Below, in pieces: positions 36,539-45,469 of a stretch of 64,000 bases of DNA; the stretch's first letter is position 1, and the number at the start of each line of letters is the position of its first letter. Below the pieces are notes generated by a model, which was not told the DNA's origin, made no database searches, and worked only from the letters and a program-made list of their open reading frames with translations. Source of the DNA: Sediminibacterium sp. (GTDB lineage: Bacteria; Bacteroidota; Bacteroidia; Chitinophagales; Chitinophagaceae); NCBI RefSeq assembly GCF_019264485.1, contig NZ_JAHVAA010000004.1:1-64000 (forward strand), given 5' to 3'. The position numbers were made by a program, and so were the translations under genes.

Positions 36539-37621
36539 ATGAACAAACATCATTATGTGGCCATCATGGCCGGCGGAATTGGTAGCCGATTCTGGCCCAT
36601 GAGCAGAACAGCTTATCCAAAACAGTTTCTTGATATTTTACATACCGGAAAATCATTGTTACAATGGACCTATGAACGGTATGCGAGTTTTATTCCGAAC
36701 GAGAATATTTTTATTGTTACTTCCGAAGAATATGTTCCTATTGTTCAGAAACAACTGAACCTTTTACCTTTTGAAAATATTGTGGCAGAACCCAGCCGTA
36801 AAAATACAGCCCCCTGTATTGCATATATTTCATTTAAACTATTACAGAAAGATCCGGAAGCTTCACTCATTGTGGCTCCGAGCGATCATATGATTTTAGA
36901 CAATGAAGCTTTCAGGGCCGTTACCATGAAAGCACTTGATTTTGTAAGTCATATCAAATCATTGGTAACGCTGGGAATAACCCCCACCCATCCGAATACC
37001 GGTTACGGATATATACAACACGATAGTATGACGGTGGCAGAAGGTATTTACAAAGTAAAAACCTTCACCGAAAAACCCAACCTTGAGCTGGCGAAGACAT
37101 TTATAGGCAGTGGCGACTTTTTGTGGAACGCAGGTATTTTTGTTTGGCAGGTAAAAAATCTTACCAAAGCATTTGAGCTTCACCAGCCTGAAATGTTTGA
37201 ACTTTTTGAAGGCATTAAAGACAGTTATAATACCGGTGAGGAAAAAGCAGCCATCGACCGCATCTATCCTTTGTGTACCAATATTTCTATTGATGTGGCC
37301 ATCATGGAAAAAGCAGAGAATGTATATGTAATTCCTTCTTCTTTTGGCTGGAGCGACCTTGGCACCTGGAACAGCGCTTATGATAACCTCGAAAAAGATT
37401 ATCTCGGCAATGCAGTAGCCAGTGATAACGTAATTGTAATTGATGCCACTAAATGCATGGTATCGGCACCAAAAGAAAAACTACTGGTATTACAGGGGTT
37501 GGATGATTTTATCGTGGTTGATTCAAAAGACGTATTGCTTATCTGCAAAAGAGAAAAAGAACAGTCGATTAAAGAATATGTGGCGGAAGTAAAAAGAAAC
37601 AAGGGCGACAAGTATTTATAA
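36539..37621 (+). CDS. Mannose-1-phosphate guanylyltransferase
   Basis: 360 residues. The nucleotide-binding signature GGIGSRFWPMSRTAYPKQFL is at residues 13-32, followed by VAPSDHMI, GYGYIQ, FTEKPN and WNAGIFVW, all diagnostic of GDP-mannose pyrophosphorylases. It joins GTP and mannose 1-phosphate to make GDP-mannose for cell-surface glycans. It is the short, single-function type without a phosphomannose isomerase domain. It lies 112 bp after kdsD on the same strand. Confidence 0.95.
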   Translation: MNKHHYVAIMAGGIGSRFWPMSRTAYPKQFLDILHTGKSLLQWTYERYASFIPNENIFIVTSEEYVPIVQKQLNLLPFENIVAEPSRKNTAPCIAYISFKLLQKDPEASLIVAPSDHMILDNEAFRAVTMKALDFVSHIKSLVTLGITPTHPNTGYGYIQHDSMTVAEGIYKVKTFTEKPNLELAKTFIGSGDFLWNAGIFVWQVKNLTKAFELHQPEMFELFEGIKDSYNTGEEKAAIDRIYPLCTNISIDVAIMEKAENVYVIPSSFGWSDLGTWNSAYDNLEKDYLGNAVASDNVIVIDATKCMVSAPKEKLLVLQGLDDFIVVDSKDVLLICKREKEQSIKEYVAEVKRNKGDKYL

Positions 37622-37629
37622 TAATTTTC

Positions 37630-37680
37630 AAGCCACAGGGTTACAGGTTATCAGGATTATACTCTGTGAATCTGTGGCTT
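37630..37680. repeat. AAGCCACAG-word inverted repeat
   Basis: AAGCCACAGGGTTACAGG (37630-37647) pairs imperfectly with CTCTGTGAATCTGTGGCTT (37662-37680). A near-perfect relative is at 42995-43044. It may also terminate the preceding gene. Confidence 0.75.
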
Positions 37681-37734
37681 ACACTTCTCCTCCAAAAACC
37701 TTCTACAATCTTACCGAAGTTCCCTGATAATCAG

Positions 37735-37742
37735 TAGATTTG
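37735..37742 (+). promoter_or_regulatory. Candidate -7 element for the FabH-like gene
   Basis: TAGATTTG fits TAnnTTTG and lies 22 nt before the ATG at 37765. No clear -33 element. Confidence 0.4.
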
Positions 37743-37764
37743 GCATTACCCCATTCTAATAGCA

Positions 37765-38835
37765 ATGCCAGAAAAGAAAACAGTCATCACCGGAACCGGG
37801 AGCTATATTCCTCCTCACATTAAAACCAACAGCGATTTTACTGCCCAGGATTTTTATACAGAAGATCATGAACGTATTGTTGCTGCACCGAATGATATCA
37901 TCGACAAATTTCGCGACATTACAGGTATTGAAGAAAGAAGGTATGTAGGCAACGAATTCAATGCTTCCGATATGGCTGTTATTGCAGCCAAACATGCCAT
38001 CGAAGATGCAGGTATTGATCCTGAAACACTCGACCAGATTATTGTGGCACACAATTTTGGCAACGTAGTAAAACACACCATTCAAACTGATGTATTACCT
38101 GCGCTGGCATCGCGTGTTAAGCAGGCCTTGCAAATACGCAACCCCTCCTGTGTAGCCTACGACATTCTGTTTGGCTGTCCGGGCTGGATACAGGGTGTAA
38201 TACAGGCCGATGCCTATATTAAAGCAGGTATTGCCAAAAAATGTCTCGTAATCGGTACAGAAACCCTGAGCCGTGTACTCGATCATTACGACCGCGACAG
38301 TATGATTTTCAGTGATGGTGCCGGTGCCTGTATTATTGAAGAAAAAGAAGGCGACAGTGGAATACTGGCTGCCAGCGTACAAAGTCATTGTATTGATGAA
38401 GCCTATTATCTCTACATGGGCAAATCGAATTTACCAGATTCAGATCCTTGTGTGCGTTATATAAAAATGAAGGGTAGAAAAGTGTATGAGTATGCCATTA
38501 AAAATGTACCCGCAGCCATGAAGGACTGTCTCGACAAATGTGGTATACATGTAACTGATGTAAAAAAGTTTTTTCTCCATCAGGCCAATGAAAAAATGGA
38601 CGAAGGGTTTATAAAAGTATTGTATAAACTCTATGGATTAAAAGAAGTACCCTCACATATTATGCCCATGAGTATTCATAAACTGGGTAATAGCTCCGTA
38701 GCTACCATTCCCACTTTATACGACCTCGTAAAACGTGGTATATTGGATGATCATTCTTTACAAGCGGGTGATATCGTTATGTTTGCCTCAGTAGGTGCGG
38801 GCATGAATATTAATGCAGTTTGTTACAGGGTATAA
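37765..38835 (+). CDS. 3-oxoacyl-ACP synthase III-like ketosynthase
   Basis: 356 residues of the FabH/KAS III fold. The catalytic triad can be read: cysteine 138 in DILFGCPGW, histidine 272 in FFLHQANEKM, asparagine 309 in HKLGNSSVATIP. It condenses a primer acyl-CoA with an acyl-ACP. The sequence differs from housekeeping FabH (long TEDHERIVAAPNDIIDKFRDITGI entry, LPDSDPCVRYIKMKGRKVYEYA insert), so it belongs to a secondary FabH-like group whose product is unknown. No acyl carrier protein or other lipid genes are nearby. Confidence 0.9.
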   Translation: MPEKKTVITGTGSYIPPHIKTNSDFTAQDFYTEDHERIVAAPNDIIDKFRDITGIEERRYVGNEFNASDMAVIAAKHAIEDAGIDPETLDQIIVAHNFGNVVKHTIQTDVLPALASRVKQALQIRNPSCVAYDILFGCPGWIQGVIQADAYIKAGIAKKCLVIGTETLSRVLDHYDRDSMIFSDGAGACIIEEKEGDSGILAASVQSHCIDEAYYLYMGKSNLPDSDPCVRYIKMKGRKVYEYAIKNVPAAMKDCLDKCGIHVTDVKKFFLHQANEKMDEGFIKVLYKLYGLKEVPSHIMPMSIHKLGNSSVATIPTLYDLVKRGILDDHSLQAGDIVMFASVGAGMNINAVCYRV

Positions 38836-38913
38836 AATCTTCCGGTCATTTCTTAACCAAAGTCAACGTAAACAAGCAGCAGCAGCTCGCAAATTTGCTT
38901 TATAAAAAAGCAA

Positions 38914-39591
38914 ATGGTTCAGCTATATATAACAACAAAACGCAGAAGACTTGCGGTTTCAGCGGGCATCAGTTTCTTTGCAATTGCTTTCCTCGCTTTT
39001 TTGGGGTATGGTTTTTTCTTCAGTAATTTTTATTTCCCCGATCAACCGCTGCAGACTACAGCAATAATACAGTATAAGCCGTGGCTGCTACGCTGGTTTA
39101 TTTTTTTCTTCCTCATAACACTCATATTCGACCTGCTGGTGACATGGCTTTTATATCACTTTTTTAAAACCACCAGTGAAACCATCGCTTCTTTATGTGC
39201 CTGGAGCAGGCTCTTGTATACCGCAGTATTCGGAATTGCTTTTCTCCCTTTGCTGATGGCGTTGATAGAAACAGCAAAAGCAGATGCCGATCCCGGTTCT
39301 GTTATGTTATACCTCACCAGCTTTGACTCCATGTGGTCCATGTCACTCATCATTTTCGGTCTTCATTTACTCATATTAGGCTGGCTCACACAAAGAAGTA
39401 GGGAAGTGCCAAAAATATGGGTAGTACTTACTTTACTGGCCGGGTGTTTATACTGTGTACATCATTCACTAAACCTGCTTTGGTTTAATTATAAATACAT
39501 CAAAACATTCGTGGAACAAATTTTAAGTCTGCCAATGGCTTTAGGTGAACTCGGACTCGCCAGCTGGCTTATTGCCAAAGGAGGTAAATAA
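38914..39591 (+). CDS. DUF4386 family membrane protein
   Basis: 225 residues with about six hydrophobic helices. SMWSMSLIIFGLHLLILGWL followed by P..W..L.LLAGCLY and LGELGLASWLI are the DUF4386 pattern. Function of the family is not known. A small lipoprotein gene follows 29 bp downstream, then a convergent Crp/Fnr regulator. DUF4386 genes often sit by regulators in this phylum, so the regulator may act on this unit. Confidence 0.85.
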   Translation: MVQLYITTKRRRLAVSAGISFFAIAFLAFLGYGFFFSNFYFPDQPLQTTAIIQYKPWLLRWFIFFFLITLIFDLLVTWLLYHFFKTTSETIASLCAWSRLLYTAVFGIAFLPLLMALIETAKADADPGSVMLYLTSFDSMWSMSLIIFGLHLLILGWLTQRSREVPKIWVVLTLLAGCLYCVHHSLNLLWFNYKYIKTFVEQILSLPMALGELGLASWLIAKGGK

Positions 39592-39620
39592 TCATTCATC
39601 ATTTTATTCAAACCTGTTGT

Positions 39621-39950
39621 ATGAAAAAAAGACAACTGCTTACTGCAGCTATCATGAGCCTGTTTATTGTTTCCTGCTCTGTTCAGCATTTCCCGGTAAA
39701 TACAACTGTGCAACCCTTTGAAAATGGAGGTTGTTTGACGGGTGAAAAAATAGAAGGTAAAAAAGTTGCGAAAGAAAAAGACATTCATGTATTGGGCATC
39801 AATGTGCGAAGCAGTAATTCAAAAAAAATGGCCGACTCATTAAAACTCAATTCGTATACCATTGAAACCAAATCGAATCTTTGGGTTAATCTGCTAACCT
39901 TTGGTATTGTAGATGTAAAAGTAGTAACACTGATTGCCCGCGATCATTAA
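39621..39950 (+). CDS. Small lipoprotein, Bor-like in layout
   Basis: 109 residues with a lipoprotein signal (MKKRQLLTAAIMSLFIVSCS). The C-terminal part, LGINVRSSNSKKMADSLKLNSYTIETKSNLWVNLLTFGIVDVKVVTLIA split over a strand-helix-hydrophobic pattern, resembles the layout of the phage lambda Bor/serum-resistance lipoproteins, but I cannot claim homology from this. Probably co-transcribed with the DUF4386 gene. Its stop touches the stop of the convergent regulator gene. Confidence 0.7.
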   Translation: MKKRQLLTAAIMSLFIVSCSVQHFPVNTTVQPFENGGCLTGEKIEGKKVAKEKDIHVLGINVRSSNSKKMADSLKLNSYTIETKSNLWVNLLTFGIVDVKVVTLIARDH

Positions 39951-40571
39951 TCATCGTGAGGCATCCGTCATTCTTTTACGGATGCGGCTGAGCGATTCGG
40001 GAGTAATACCAATATAGCTGGCGAGCTGGTGTTGTGGCACACGTTGTACCAATGAAGGTTTTTCTTTGAGCAGGTATTCATAACGCTCCATAGGCGATAA
40101 GGCAACAAAACGCGTGAGCACATCCTGTGTTCTGGCCAGGTCACGTTCCACCATGAGCCTGGTTATCTGTTGCAGTTTTGGAAACTGTTCATACATCACC
40201 CCTTCTTCTTCGGGCGAACCAATGATCAGTATGCTGTCTTCAACACAAACCAATGTGCTGTTAGATGCAGCCTGGCTCATGTACTCTGTAAATAAAACAG
40301 CCGCTTCTTCTTCCTCAAAGAACCGGATGGTTTTTTCAATACCATCTACCAAATGGTATTGCCGGAGTAGTCCTTTTAATACAAAAAAACAGGATTGTGT
40401 TTTCTTTCCTTCACAAAGGAGAACAGCACCCTTATGAAATGCTTTCACCTGTATATGCGTGGCCATTTCTTTTACTTCTGCTGGCTCCAATACATTAAAT
40501 TTTGATATAAAGCTGATGAGTTCGCCTTGAATAATTTCTTCACTAAAAATAATTGCTGAGTCATTAGGCAT
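39951..40571 (-). CDS. Crp/Fnr-family transcription regulator
   Basis: About 206 residues from the ATG at 40571 (an upstream ATG at 40610 is possible). The N-terminal part is a cyclic-nucleotide-binding-like beta roll (VKAFHKGAVLLCEGKKTQSCFFVLKGLLRQY); the C-terminal part is a winged HTH with QHQLASYIGITPESLSRIRKRM. The arginine that grips cAMP phosphate is not evident, so the ligand may be absent or different, as in many Bacteroidota members. It converges on the DUF4386/lipoprotein genes. Confidence 0.92.
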   Translation of the reverse strand: MPNDSAIIFSEEIIQGELISFISKFNVLEPAEVKEMATHIQVKAFHKGAVLLCEGKKTQSCFFVLKGLLRQYHLVDGIEKTIRFFEEEEAAVLFTEYMSQAASNSTLVCVEDSILIIGSPEEEGVMYEQFPKLQQITRLMVERDLARTQDVLTRFVALSPMERYEYLLKEKPSLVQRVPQHQLASYIGITPESLSRIRKRMTDASR

Positions 40572-40704
40572 GGTAAACAGAGTTATGGAGTTAAAACTGA
40601 TGACACTCAATATACATGAACTATCATGACCAGTTATTGCAAGCTTGCCAAAAATTTGACGAACTCATTAGTATAAAATTTTTCGCTGTTCATAAAGCGA
40701 TCAA

Positions 40705-41598
40705 TCAATACTTGTTATCAAAAGTTTTCAGGTCAATCTCTATAAAATAGATATCCTCATACATCCTGCCTTCTCCCTTTTTTTGCCTCGAAAAATACAG
40801 GCGCTTTTCTTTTTCATGATAAAAGGGACAAAATTCTGCCAGTGAAGAGTTCACTTTTGTTCCCAGGTTCTGAGGCTGTGTCCATTTCCCATTTTTATTA
40901 AAACTGATATACAGATCCACTTCACCCAAACCTGTTGAGTCTGATGAAAAATAAAGGATATAGTCTTCATCGGGAGAAATAAATGGATTTGATTCCCTGA
41001 ATTGTTCTGTATTTACAGGTAACCCGATATTTACAGGCTCCTGGAACACGCCATTCATTTTTCTGGAAACATAGATATCTGAATTACCCGCTTTTGACGG
41101 ATTTTCTTTCATAAAATAAACATGTCCCTGCCTGGTAACAGATGCATATGATTCAGACGCATCGGTGTTGATTACATTTCCTAAATGATAAGGTACTGTC
41201 CATCCGGAAGAAGTTCGGTCAACAGCCCATATATCAAAACCGGTTCTGTTGGGTTGGTCGGGCACAGGACGTGTAGACTGAAATAATACCGTTTTACCGT
41301 CGGGAGTGAACATTGGGTCAACATCTTTCCATTGAGCATCAACAGTAGAAAAAGAAGCTACCACGGGTTTTGTCCACCTGCCGTTTATTTTATCAGATTG
41401 AAGTACGGTCAGCGTGTCTCTTCTGCCATTCGATTTTACCCATAATGCTGTATTGCCTTCGGGTGAAATGGTAAGCCCAAATACACCGCCATCTGATATT
41501 AAACCCGGCTCAAATAGTTGAGCTTGCTGGGCTGAACAACAGATACAAATAAATAAGGCAACGAAAGAAGAACCTGTTTTAAGCATAAGAGGGCTCAT
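40705..41598 (-). CDS. Secreted TolB-like PD40 beta-propeller protein
   Basis: About 297 residues; starts at 41622 or, with a better signal peptide, 41598 (MSPLMLKTGSSFVALFICICCSAQ). Repeated blades contain the PD40 pattern: DPMFTPDGKTVLFQSTRP, ESYASVTRQGHVYFMKE, ESNPFISPDEDYILYFSSD, EFCPFYHEKEKRLYFSR. Such proteins bind partners in the periplasm, often peptidoglycan- or TolA-linked ones. No OmpA domain or TPR is attached. The role here is unknown. Confidence 0.85.
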   Translation of the reverse strand: MSPLMLKTGSSFVALFICICCSAQQAQLFEPGLISDGGVFGLTISPEGNTALWVKSNGRRDTLTVLQSDKINGRWTKPVVASFSTVDAQWKDVDPMFTPDGKTVLFQSTRPVPDQPNRTGFDIWAVDRTSSGWTVPYHLGNVINTDASESYASVTRQGHVYFMKENPSKAGNSDIYVSRKMNGVFQEPVNIGLPVNTEQFRESNPFISPDEDYILYFSSDSTGLGEVDLYISFNKNGKWTQPQNLGTKVNSSLAEFCPFYHEKEKRLYFSRQKKGEGRMYEDIYFIEIDLKTFDNKY

Positions 41599-41670
41599 TT
41601 TAGTAGCTGAAAATATTACCACTTAACCTGAATAAATTGATAAATAGGGTTAACTGGTTAAATAGTTATT

Positions 41671-41708
41671 TAATCGTTTCATTCCCTGCGCAGGGAATGA
41701 AACGATTA
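41671..41708 (-). terminator. 38-bp perfect palindrome at the CLC gene stop
   Basis: TAATCGTTTCATTCCCTGC joined directly to its complement, no loop. The right end is the stop codon of the CLC gene (41706-41708). It carries the TTCCCTGC/GCAGGGAA word shared with 14363 and 44079. Confidence 0.78.
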
Positions 41709-42956
41709 TAATTTATCGAGGTTGAGGTATGTTTTCCATTTATTGTATTTCGATTCGCCGGTCAATTGCTTTTCATAAATACTATGGTTACCTGAAATGA
41801 GGTATGCAATTACACATGCAATTAATGCATACAGGGTAATATCAAAACCAAATAATTCAATAGCCATAATGGTGCAGGCAATGGGGGTGTTGGTGGCCCC
41901 GGCAAATACGGCTACAAAACCTATACCGGTGAGAAGAGACAAGGGAACAGGGATAACAAGAGACAGGGCATTACCCAATAAGGCACCAATAAAAAACAGG
42001 GGTGTTACTTCTCCGCCTTTAAATCCGGCCGAGAGCGTAACAATGGTAAATAAAATTTTAAGTGCAAAATCATAAGCAGGTTGCTGGGTTTCAAACGACT
42101 CTACAATGCCGGGGATACCTAACCCGATATATTTAGTGGTGCCTATCAACCATATGGCCAGTGCAACCAATATACCACCAGCCATAGGGCGTAAAGGAGG
42201 AAAAGGAATTATTCTTTGAAAAAAATCACTGCTCAGTTTCATTCCCTTACAGAAAATCATGGCACAAAGTCCAAATGCCATACCAGCCAGTACAGTATAA
42301 AACAGATTGATCGCTGTTATTTCAGGAATAGTTGCAATAGCATAATGAGTATGTGGTGTTTGCCACAAACGGGTTATCTGGTCGGCCAGTAAAGAGGCAG
42401 CGGCTGCCGGAATAAATGCAGTGTATTTTAATTTGCCGATACGTAATAACTCAAGACTGAAAATAATTCCAGCAAAGGGTGTTCCGAATACTGATCCAAA
42501 GCCGGCGGCAATGGCAGCAATGATTACTATTTTTCTTTCTTCTCCCGATAAATGAAAGGGTTTGCTCAACTGATCTGCAATAGCACCCGACATCTGTAAA
42601 GCCGTTCCCTCCCTTCCTGCCGAGCCACCAAGCAGATGCGTTACCATGGTACCGATGTACACAAAGGGTGCCATACGGAAGGGAATGATTTGTTTGGGTT
42701 CGTGAATGGTATCAATCAGCAGATTGTTTCCTGCTGCCACATCTTTACCATAATAATGATACAATAAGCCGATCAGCAAACCACCTATGGGTAAAAAAGC
42801 AATGACCCATATATGGGTTTCGCGAAAATTGGTAACCCAGTCGAGGGTTTGCAGGAAAAAAGCAGAAGCAGTGCCTGCACATACTCCTATAATGAGACAT
42901 ATAAATATCCACCTGAAAAATAATCGAATAATAGTAGTGAGTTGAAGAGATTTCAT
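41706..42956 (-). CDS. CLC-family anion transporter, probably fluoride type
   Basis: 416 residues, about 10-12 membrane helices. The gating glutamate is E116 in GGSAGREGTALQMSG; other CLC elements are FGTPFAGIIFSLELL, GGEVTPLFFIGALLG and FAGATNTPIACTIMAIELFG. The usual GSGIP anion motif is replaced by AGNNLL (residues 75-80) and GREGP by GREGT. These are features I associate with the CLC-F fluoride/proton antiporters rather than chloride exchangers. No regulatory domain. No fluoride riboswitch was recognised upstream. Confidence 0.88.
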   Translation of the reverse strand: MKSLQLTTIIRLFFRWIFICLIIGVCAGTASAFFLQTLDWVTNFRETHIWVIAFLPIGGLLIGLLYHYYGKDVAAGNNLLIDTIHEPKQIIPFRMAPFVYIGTMVTHLLGGSAGREGTALQMSGAIADQLSKPFHLSGEERKIVIIAAIAAGFGSVFGTPFAGIIFSLELLRIGKLKYTAFIPAAAASLLADQITRLWQTPHTHYAIATIPEITAINLFYTVLAGMAFGLCAMIFCKGMKLSSDFFQRIIPFPPLRPMAGGILVALAIWLIGTTKYIGLGIPGIVESFETQQPAYDFALKILFTIVTLSAGFKGGEVTPLFFIGALLGNALSLVIPVPLSLLTGIGFVAVFAGATNTPIACTIMAIELFGFDITLYALIACVIAYLISGNHSIYEKQLTGESKYNKWKTYLNLDKL

Positions 42957-42994
42957 TTCCTGGTTAAATGTAGAACATAATCAGGAGGATTTTT

Positions 42995-43044
42995 AAGCCC
43001 CAGATTCACAGATTTTAAATAAATAATCTGTGAATCTGTGGCTT
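42995..43044. repeat. AAGCCACAG-word inverted repeat
   Basis: 42995-43014 and 43025-43044 pair with one mismatch (AAGCCCCAG against CTGTGGCTT), around a 10-nt loop. Same family as 37630-37680. It lies just past the DUF1801 gene stop and could terminate it. Confidence 0.8.
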
Positions 43045-43049
43045 CATTT

Positions 43050-43439
43050 TTATTTCAATCGCTCCAATACCCCTTTTCTCTTTACAATATTTTTATAATC
43101 CCACTGTATATCGCGCGATTTTTTGAGCCAGCGCTTTAAATCTTTTTTATTGATCTGATCCACCGATGTATAACGCGCTCCTGCCGACTTAAAACCTCCT
43201 TCTTTTGGAAGTCCGGGCTCTTCAAAACTTTCACCGCTCCAGAACAGTAAACGTACACAGCTTTTCAGTTTATCATAACCCACGATTGGATTGCCTTCGA
43301 GAAACCATACCGGATGCGCATGCCATATTTTATGTTCTGCTTCGGGCAGGCTTTCGGTAATAACTTCATACAATAAATCGCAGATGGCTTTGTCCTCAGG
43401 TAAGAGTGCTTTATGGTATTGCCGGGTGTCTTTATGCAT
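43050..43439 (-). CDS. DUF1801-like protein
   Basis: 129 residues, cytosolic. KIWHAHPVWFLEGNPIVGYDKLKSCVRLLFWSG, read in parts, is the DUF1801/YdhG core (aromatic-rich, then a strand), and the C-terminal KKDLKRWLKKSRDI helix is usual. Members have no agreed biochemical function. It starts 3 bp after the DUF4199 gene, so the two are an operon. Confidence 0.85.
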   Translation of the reverse strand: MHKDTRQYHKALLPEDKAICDLLYEVITESLPEAEHKIWHAHPVWFLEGNPIVGYDKLKSCVRLLFWSGESFEEPGLPKEGGFKSAGARYTSVDQINKKDLKRWLKKSRDIQWDYKNIVKRKGVLERLK

Positions 43440-43442
43440 AGA

Positions 43443-43979
43443 TCAGGATTGAGTGTTGCCGGGTTTTGCTTTTCTTTTTAATACCAATGAACTGATGAAT
43501 GCCACAGCCAGTCCAACAGGTAATACTTCAAAATAAGTAATCAGCACTACAAAAAACGGGCTCTTGTACATTTCTTTGAACTGTTTCATTTCTTCGGTTT
43601 TGGCAGCGATGGTAGTAGCTGTATCTCCGTTTCTGGTACAGGTATTAATAACATGTGAAGCATATACATCTATAAAATCAGGCACAAACAGGTAATAATA
43701 AAACAGCCATACCCCAACATACATGGTTGAGCCCAGTAATGCAATCAAGGCCCCGGTTTTGAATGCTTTACCTAATGAAATAACCCCACCCAGTTCTTTG
43801 TTGCGGTAATTTCTGATACCAAAAAAAGTAAGTGAAAACTCCACAATCATAGCTGCATAACCAACAATATCATTGGTTTGCAGATCGGGTTGGGTGTACA
43901 GCAGGTTTACCATATAAAACATATGGCCAACGAGAATGGCGCCGAGGATAAGACCAAAAATGAGAATGTTCTTTTTCAT
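43443..43979 (-). CDS. DUF4199 membrane protein
   Basis: 178 residues with four membrane segments: 5-25, 38-58, 75-97 and 145-165. The long extracytoplasmic loop (YASHVINTCTRNGDTATTIAAK) and the pattern GVISLGKAFKTGALIALLGSTMYV are typical of DUF4199, a family of unknown function widespread in Bacteroidota. It lies downstream of a membrane-anchored LuxR-type regulator, and a candidate -7 element sits before its start. Confidence 0.88.
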   Translation of the reverse strand: MKKNILIFGLILGAILVGHMFYMVNLLYTQPDLQTNDIVGYAAMIVEFSLTFFGIRNYRNKELGGVISLGKAFKTGALIALLGSTMYVGVWLFYYYLFVPDFIDVYASHVINTCTRNGDTATTIAAKTEEMKQFKEMYKSPFFVVLITYFEVLPVGLAVAFISSLVLKRKAKPGNTQS

Positions 43980-43995
43980 CTTGTATAATTTTACG

Positions 43996-44003
43996 CAAAT
44001 CTA
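43996..44003 (-). promoter_or_regulatory. Candidate -7 element for the DUF4199-DUF1801 operon
   Basis: Minus strand reads TAGATTTG (TAnnTTTG), 16 nt before the ATG. No clear -33 TTTG. Confidence 0.4.
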
Positions 44004-44078
44004 TCCATACACACAAGTGTGGGGCTCATACTAAAGTACCAAAATGGATTAATCCGGTATATTTCATACCAAGGTATG

Positions 44079-44136
44079 ATGCTCCCTGCTTTCCCTGCTC
44101 CGGATTTAAATTCGGGGCAGGGAAAGCAGGGAGCAT
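44079..44136 (-). terminator. 58-bp palindrome after the LuxR-type gene
   Basis: ATGCTCCCTGCTTTCCCTGC (44079-44098) pairs perfectly with 44117-44136; the middle (CCGGATTTAAATTCGG) is also self-complementary apart from two wobble pairs. It sits 9 nt past the regulator stop. It has the same plan as 14363-14398. Confidence 0.8.
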
Positions 44137-44145
44137 TTATAAAAA

Positions 44146-44625
44146 TTAAGGCGTAAGTTTTAATCGTTTGGCTTTTTCAATAGCCTGAGTGCGGTTTTTT
44201 ACGTCCATTTTAAAGAGCAGATTGGAAACATGTGTTTTTACCGTACTCAATGAAAGAAATAATTGCTCTGCTATTTCTGCATTGCTAAGGCCCTTTGATA
44301 GTTGCTGCAACACTTCGTATTCCCGGCTTGTGAGATTTAATTTTTGAAGTTCTGCTTCATTCAACACAAATTCTTCTGGTGGTGTTATATACACTTGTTT
44401 CTCCACAACCACTGTTTCTACTTTGGGTTTCGTTAGTTGGGATGCTACCCAGATACCGAGTAAAGTAAAAAATACAGCGATCAGGCCGATGTAAATATCC
44501 AGTGAATGATCGGTTATCAGGTATTTCCACTGCATCCACTTCAAAGCAAATACCAGCAGTGCCATTAATAGGGCATACAAAAAAATGGATTTAGTAGGCT
44601 TCCATATACGCTTAAGGGCTGGCAT
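44146..44625 (-). CDS. Membrane-anchored LuxR-type HTH regulator
   Basis: About 159 residues from the ATG at 44625 (an upstream ATG at 44673 is weaker). Two membrane helices ([17 protein letters not shown] and [18 protein letters not shown]) precede a LuxR/Ger[29 protein letters not shown], read in parts, then [13 protein letters not shown]. There is no receiver domain. Such regulators sense something at the membrane and bind DNA while anchored. The DUF4199 operon directly downstream is the likely target. Confidence 0.88.
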   Translation of the reverse strand: MPALKRIWKPTKSIFLYALLMALLVFALKWMQWKYLITDHSLDIYIGLIAVFFTLLGIWVASQLTKPKVETVVVEKQVYITPPEEFVLNEAELQKLNLTSREYEVLQQLSKGLSNAEIAEQLFLSLSTVKTHVSNLLFKMDVKNRTQAIEKAKRLKLTP

Positions 44626-44682
44626 TACTTTATTATCTGTGTTCAGTATGCTCCGAAGATAAATAATTCTCAAAAGCAGTCG

Positions 44683-45405
44683 TCATTGCCCGGCTATATC
44701 CAGTAAAATTTCACAAAGTTCTTTGGGTCTGCTGAAAAAGGGCGAATGACTGGTGGGCATCTGGTACACTTTTTCACATACTGTTTCAGTGTACATTTTC
44801 TGCTGAATAAAAGGAGTTACGGCCCTGTCTTCAGTACACTCAATATAAAAACGTCGAACAGATCCAAAATTTTCTTCCTTTAATTGTAATGGAGTAATGC
44901 CTGTTGCTACACTTTCATGACTCAATAACAGTTTTGCGAGTGCTGTTATTGAGTCATCACAATCATGGTATAAACCTTCTTTATAAATTTCCGTTTGTAA
45001 AGTATGTGAGCCTGTTTCAGGATAACGTGTTACATATGGTTTTAGCACACCTTCTGTATCCTGCGCTGAATATTCGGCCTGTGTTTTTCCGTTGGGAATG
45101 AGGTATGCTGCCAGGTACACCAGCTTTTCAATTTTATGCGGGCGGTATTCTGCTGCCTGTGAAATAACAATACCGTTTTTGCTGTGCCCTACCAGTATCA
45201 CTTTGCCTTCTGTTTCATCGATCAGTTTACATAATTTATCTATTGCCATTTGTAGTGTTACTTCGCTTATCGGGGTTTTGTCTCTGCCCATACCCGGCAG
45301 ATCGATGGCGATGGCTTTATGACCCTGTGCCTCCAGAATAGGTATTACTTTATGCCAGTTCCATGCACTGTGCCATGAACCGTGTACGAGGATAAATGTT
45401 TTCAT
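44683..45405 (-). CDS. Alpha/beta-hydrolase, hydroxynitrile-lyase-like/esterase
   Basis: About 240 residues from the ATG at 45405 (MKTFILVHGSWHSAWNW). The HGSWHSAW oxyanion motif, nucleophile elbow VGHSKNGIV and final histidine in TSHSPFFSRP match the EstC/salicylate-esterase group related to plant hydroxynitrile lyases and methylketone synthases. Cytosolic. The substrate is probably a small ester. It ends 9 bp before the LuxR-type regulator's long reading frame, so the two may be co-transcribed. Confidence 0.88.
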   Translation of the reverse strand: MKTFILVHGSWHSAWNWHKVIPILEAQGHKAIAIDLPGMGRDKTPISEVTLQMAIDKLCKLIDETEGKVILVGHSKNGIVISQAAEYRPHKIEKLVYLAAYLIPNGKTQAEYSAQDTEGVLKPYVTRYPETGSHTLQTEIYKEGLYHDCDDSITALAKLLLSHESVATGITPLQLKEENFGSVRRFYIECTEDRAVTPFIQQKMYTETVCEKVYQMPTSHSPFFSRPKELCEILLDIAGQ

Positions 45406-45469
45406 TGATTGTATGTTTCTTGTTCTGCGAAGATGAACATGCATACAATTTTATAAAACCCGAAACTTG

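Noticed and set aside
42957-43049. Fluoride riboswitch before the CLC gene
   Set aside because: The gap is short and is largely a word-repeat hairpin; the riboswitch consensus was not recognised.
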